A stretch of 7,022 nt of DNA. Origin: Verrucomicrobiota bacterium (GTDB taxonomy: Bacteria; Verrucomicrobiota; Verrucomicrobiia; Verrucomicrobiales; DEV007). A model generated the notes under the pieces. It was not told where the DNA came from. It searched no databases and worked only from the letters and a program-made list of their open reading frames with translations. The position numbers were made by a program, and so were the translations under genes. The stretch is from contig JAHDCN010000144.1 in NCBI GenBank assembly GCA_020629815.1, positions 1 through 7,022 on the forward strand, written 5' to 3'. Below are positions 5,824 to 7,022 of this stretch, one piece after another (position 1 is the stretch's first letter; each line of letters starts with the position of its first letter).

Positions 5824-7022
5824 ATGAAGAACGTTTACGTATCCACTGGCAAACAGTTGTCCCGTCGTCACTTGATCCGAAATGCCGGGATTGCAATGGG
5901 ATTGCCCATGCTGGACGCTATGGTCCCGGCTTTCGCCGAAAAGAAACCTTCCGGTCCAAAAGCGAAACGGTTTGTTGGTGTCAGTCTGGCTCTCGGTTTA
6001 CACGCGCCGAATCTGGTGCCAAAGAAGGCGGGCAAAAACTACGAGCCCTCGCCCTACCTCAAACCGCTGAAGGATTTGCGCAATGATTTTACCATCGTTT
6101 CCGGCTCATCTCACCCCGGTGTCACCGGAGGTCACACCGCAGAAGGCAGTATCTTTTCCGCCTGCCCCAATGCTCGAGACAGCACAACGCAGAATACCAT
6201 TTCTCTCGATCAGTTGATGGCCAAACACCTTGGTCACGAAACCCGTTTTCCTTCCCTGATCCTGAATACCGGCAGTGAAACAAGTCCGTCCTACACAGAG
6301 AACGGGGCGATGATTCCTGCAGAAGACAATCCGGTAACTGTCTTTAATCAATTGTTTGTTGAGGACTCAGCTCAGCAAAAAAAGGACAATGCTGAACTGA
6401 TTCGGGGCGGACGCAGCGTGATGGATATCATTGGCGCAGAAGCGAAGTCCCTACAAAGGGAGCTGGGTAAAGGGGACAAGGACAAGCTCGATAATTGGTT
6501 CACCAGTGTCCGCGACCTGGAGAAGCGACTGGAAGACCGAGAGGCCTGGGTGAAAAAGCCAAAGCCGAAAGTCGACATGAAAGCGCCGACCAAAGTAGAC
6601 CGTAGCAATACCATATCGGTCGAGCGGGCAATGCTGGAATTGATCGCTCTTGCTTTGCAAACAGACTCCACTCGATTTGCAACGCTGCACCTTCCTGGAA
6701 ACGGACGCCTGAAAGATCTGGAAGGTGTCGATGAGGGGTACCATTCACTCAGTCACCACGGTCGCGACGAAGAGAAAATCGATCAACTCACCATCGTCGA
6801 GGAAGCAGTGATCAATGAATGGGCAAACTTTCTTCGTAAGTTGAAAAGTAACGGCCAACTCGATGACACGATGGTTTTGCTGACTTCGAACCTGGGTAAT
6901 GCGTCCAGTCACGATAACCGCAATATGCCGGTATTATTCGCCGGTGGCGGATTCGAACACGGTCGTCACCTCGCCTTCGATCAGAAGAACAATTACCCTT
7001 TGCCGAACCTGTATCTGAATGC
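5824..7022 (+). CDS. Tat-exported HXXSHH (DUF1552) family protein, 3' end cut by window
   Basis: An open frame of 399 codons that runs off the right edge; family members are usually somewhat over 400 residues, so little is missing. The N-terminus carries a twin-arginine signal: LSRRHLIRN (R14, R15), a moderately hydrophobic stretch and VPAFA38 as a likely cleavage site. Tat export means folding in the cytoplasm first, often around a cofactor. Later come SGSSHPGVTGGHTAEGS (H97, H104), ELIALALQTDSTRFATL, the family signature HSLSHH (307-312) and NASSHDNRNMPVLFAGGG (from residue 359; H363, D364). These His and Asp residues suggest metal binding and are reminiscent of alkaline-phosphatase/sulfatase-like folds, but this is inference. 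The reaction is unknown. The start lies 12 bp after the cytochrome stop with no promoter or Shine-Dalgarno, so the two are surely one transcript. Such pairing is recurrent in this group of bacteria. Confidence 0.94.
   Translation, partial: MKNVYVSTGKQLSRRHLIRNAGIAMGLPMLDAMVPAFAEKKPSGPKAKRFVGVSLALGLHAPNLVPKKAGKNYEPSPYLKPLKDLRNDFTIVSGSSHPGVTGGHTAEGSIFSACPNARDSTTQNTISLDQLMAKHLGHETRFPSLILNTGSETSPSYTENGAMIPAEDNPVTVFNQLFVEDSAQQKKDNAELIRGGRSVMDIIGAEAKSLQRELGKGDKDKLDNWFTSVRDLEKRLEDREAWVKKPKPKVDMKAPTKVDRSNTISVERAMLELIALALQTDSTRFATLHLPGNGRLKDLEGVDEGYHSLSHHGRDEEKIDQLTIVEEAVINEWANFLRKLKSNGQLDDTMVLLTSNLGNASSHDNRNMPVLFAGGGFEHGRHLAFDQKNNYPLPNLYLN

Overview
The window looks like chromosomal DNA from a member of the PVC group, most likely Verrucomicrobiota, with Planctomycetota as the alternative. 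The main reason is a pair of genes: a c-type cytochrome with PSCyt/PSD (DUF1587/1592/1588/1585-type) domains, followed by a Tat-exported HXXSHH (DUF1552) protein. Such pairs are abundant in that group and also occur in myxobacteria and acidobacteria. The lineage call is an inference from gene content only. None of the six starts has a convincing Shine-Dalgarno sequence.

Positions 1-3242 hold four genes on the minus strand. In transcription order they are a cytoplasmic xylose-isomerase-like TIM-barrel protein (3242-2235), an exported amidohydrolase_2-type metal hydrolase (2172-1054), ribosomal protein bL31 rpmE (957-709), and the first 199 codons of release factor RF1 prfA (599 to the left edge). 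A clear intrinsic terminator lies between rpmE and prfA. The rpmE-prfA order is a common housekeeping arrangement. The two upstream catabolic-type genes may form their own short operon, and a weak promoter candidate lies just ahead of rpmE.

Positions 3243-3423 are a divergent intergenic region. It contains a perfect 12-bp palindrome, extendable to 18 bp with one mismatched pair, next to a second, looser inverted repeat built from the same CAGT/ACTG half-sites. The palindrome lies just upstream of a possible -10 element for the rightward genes, so it is a plausible operator.

Positions 3424-7022 hold the rightward pair. The first gene encodes a 795-residue Sec-exported protein with two CxxCH haem motifs. 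The second starts 12 bp after its stop and encodes a Tat-exported HXXSHH-family protein that runs off the right edge. Both products are predicted to act outside the cytoplasm and probably work together, but no biochemical role is established for either family as far as I know. This pair is the most interesting system here. It belongs to recognised but uncharacterised families, so it is not a new architecture.

I saw no tRNA, rRNA, CRISPR array, insertion sequence or origin, and no intergenic stretch exceeds 181 bp.
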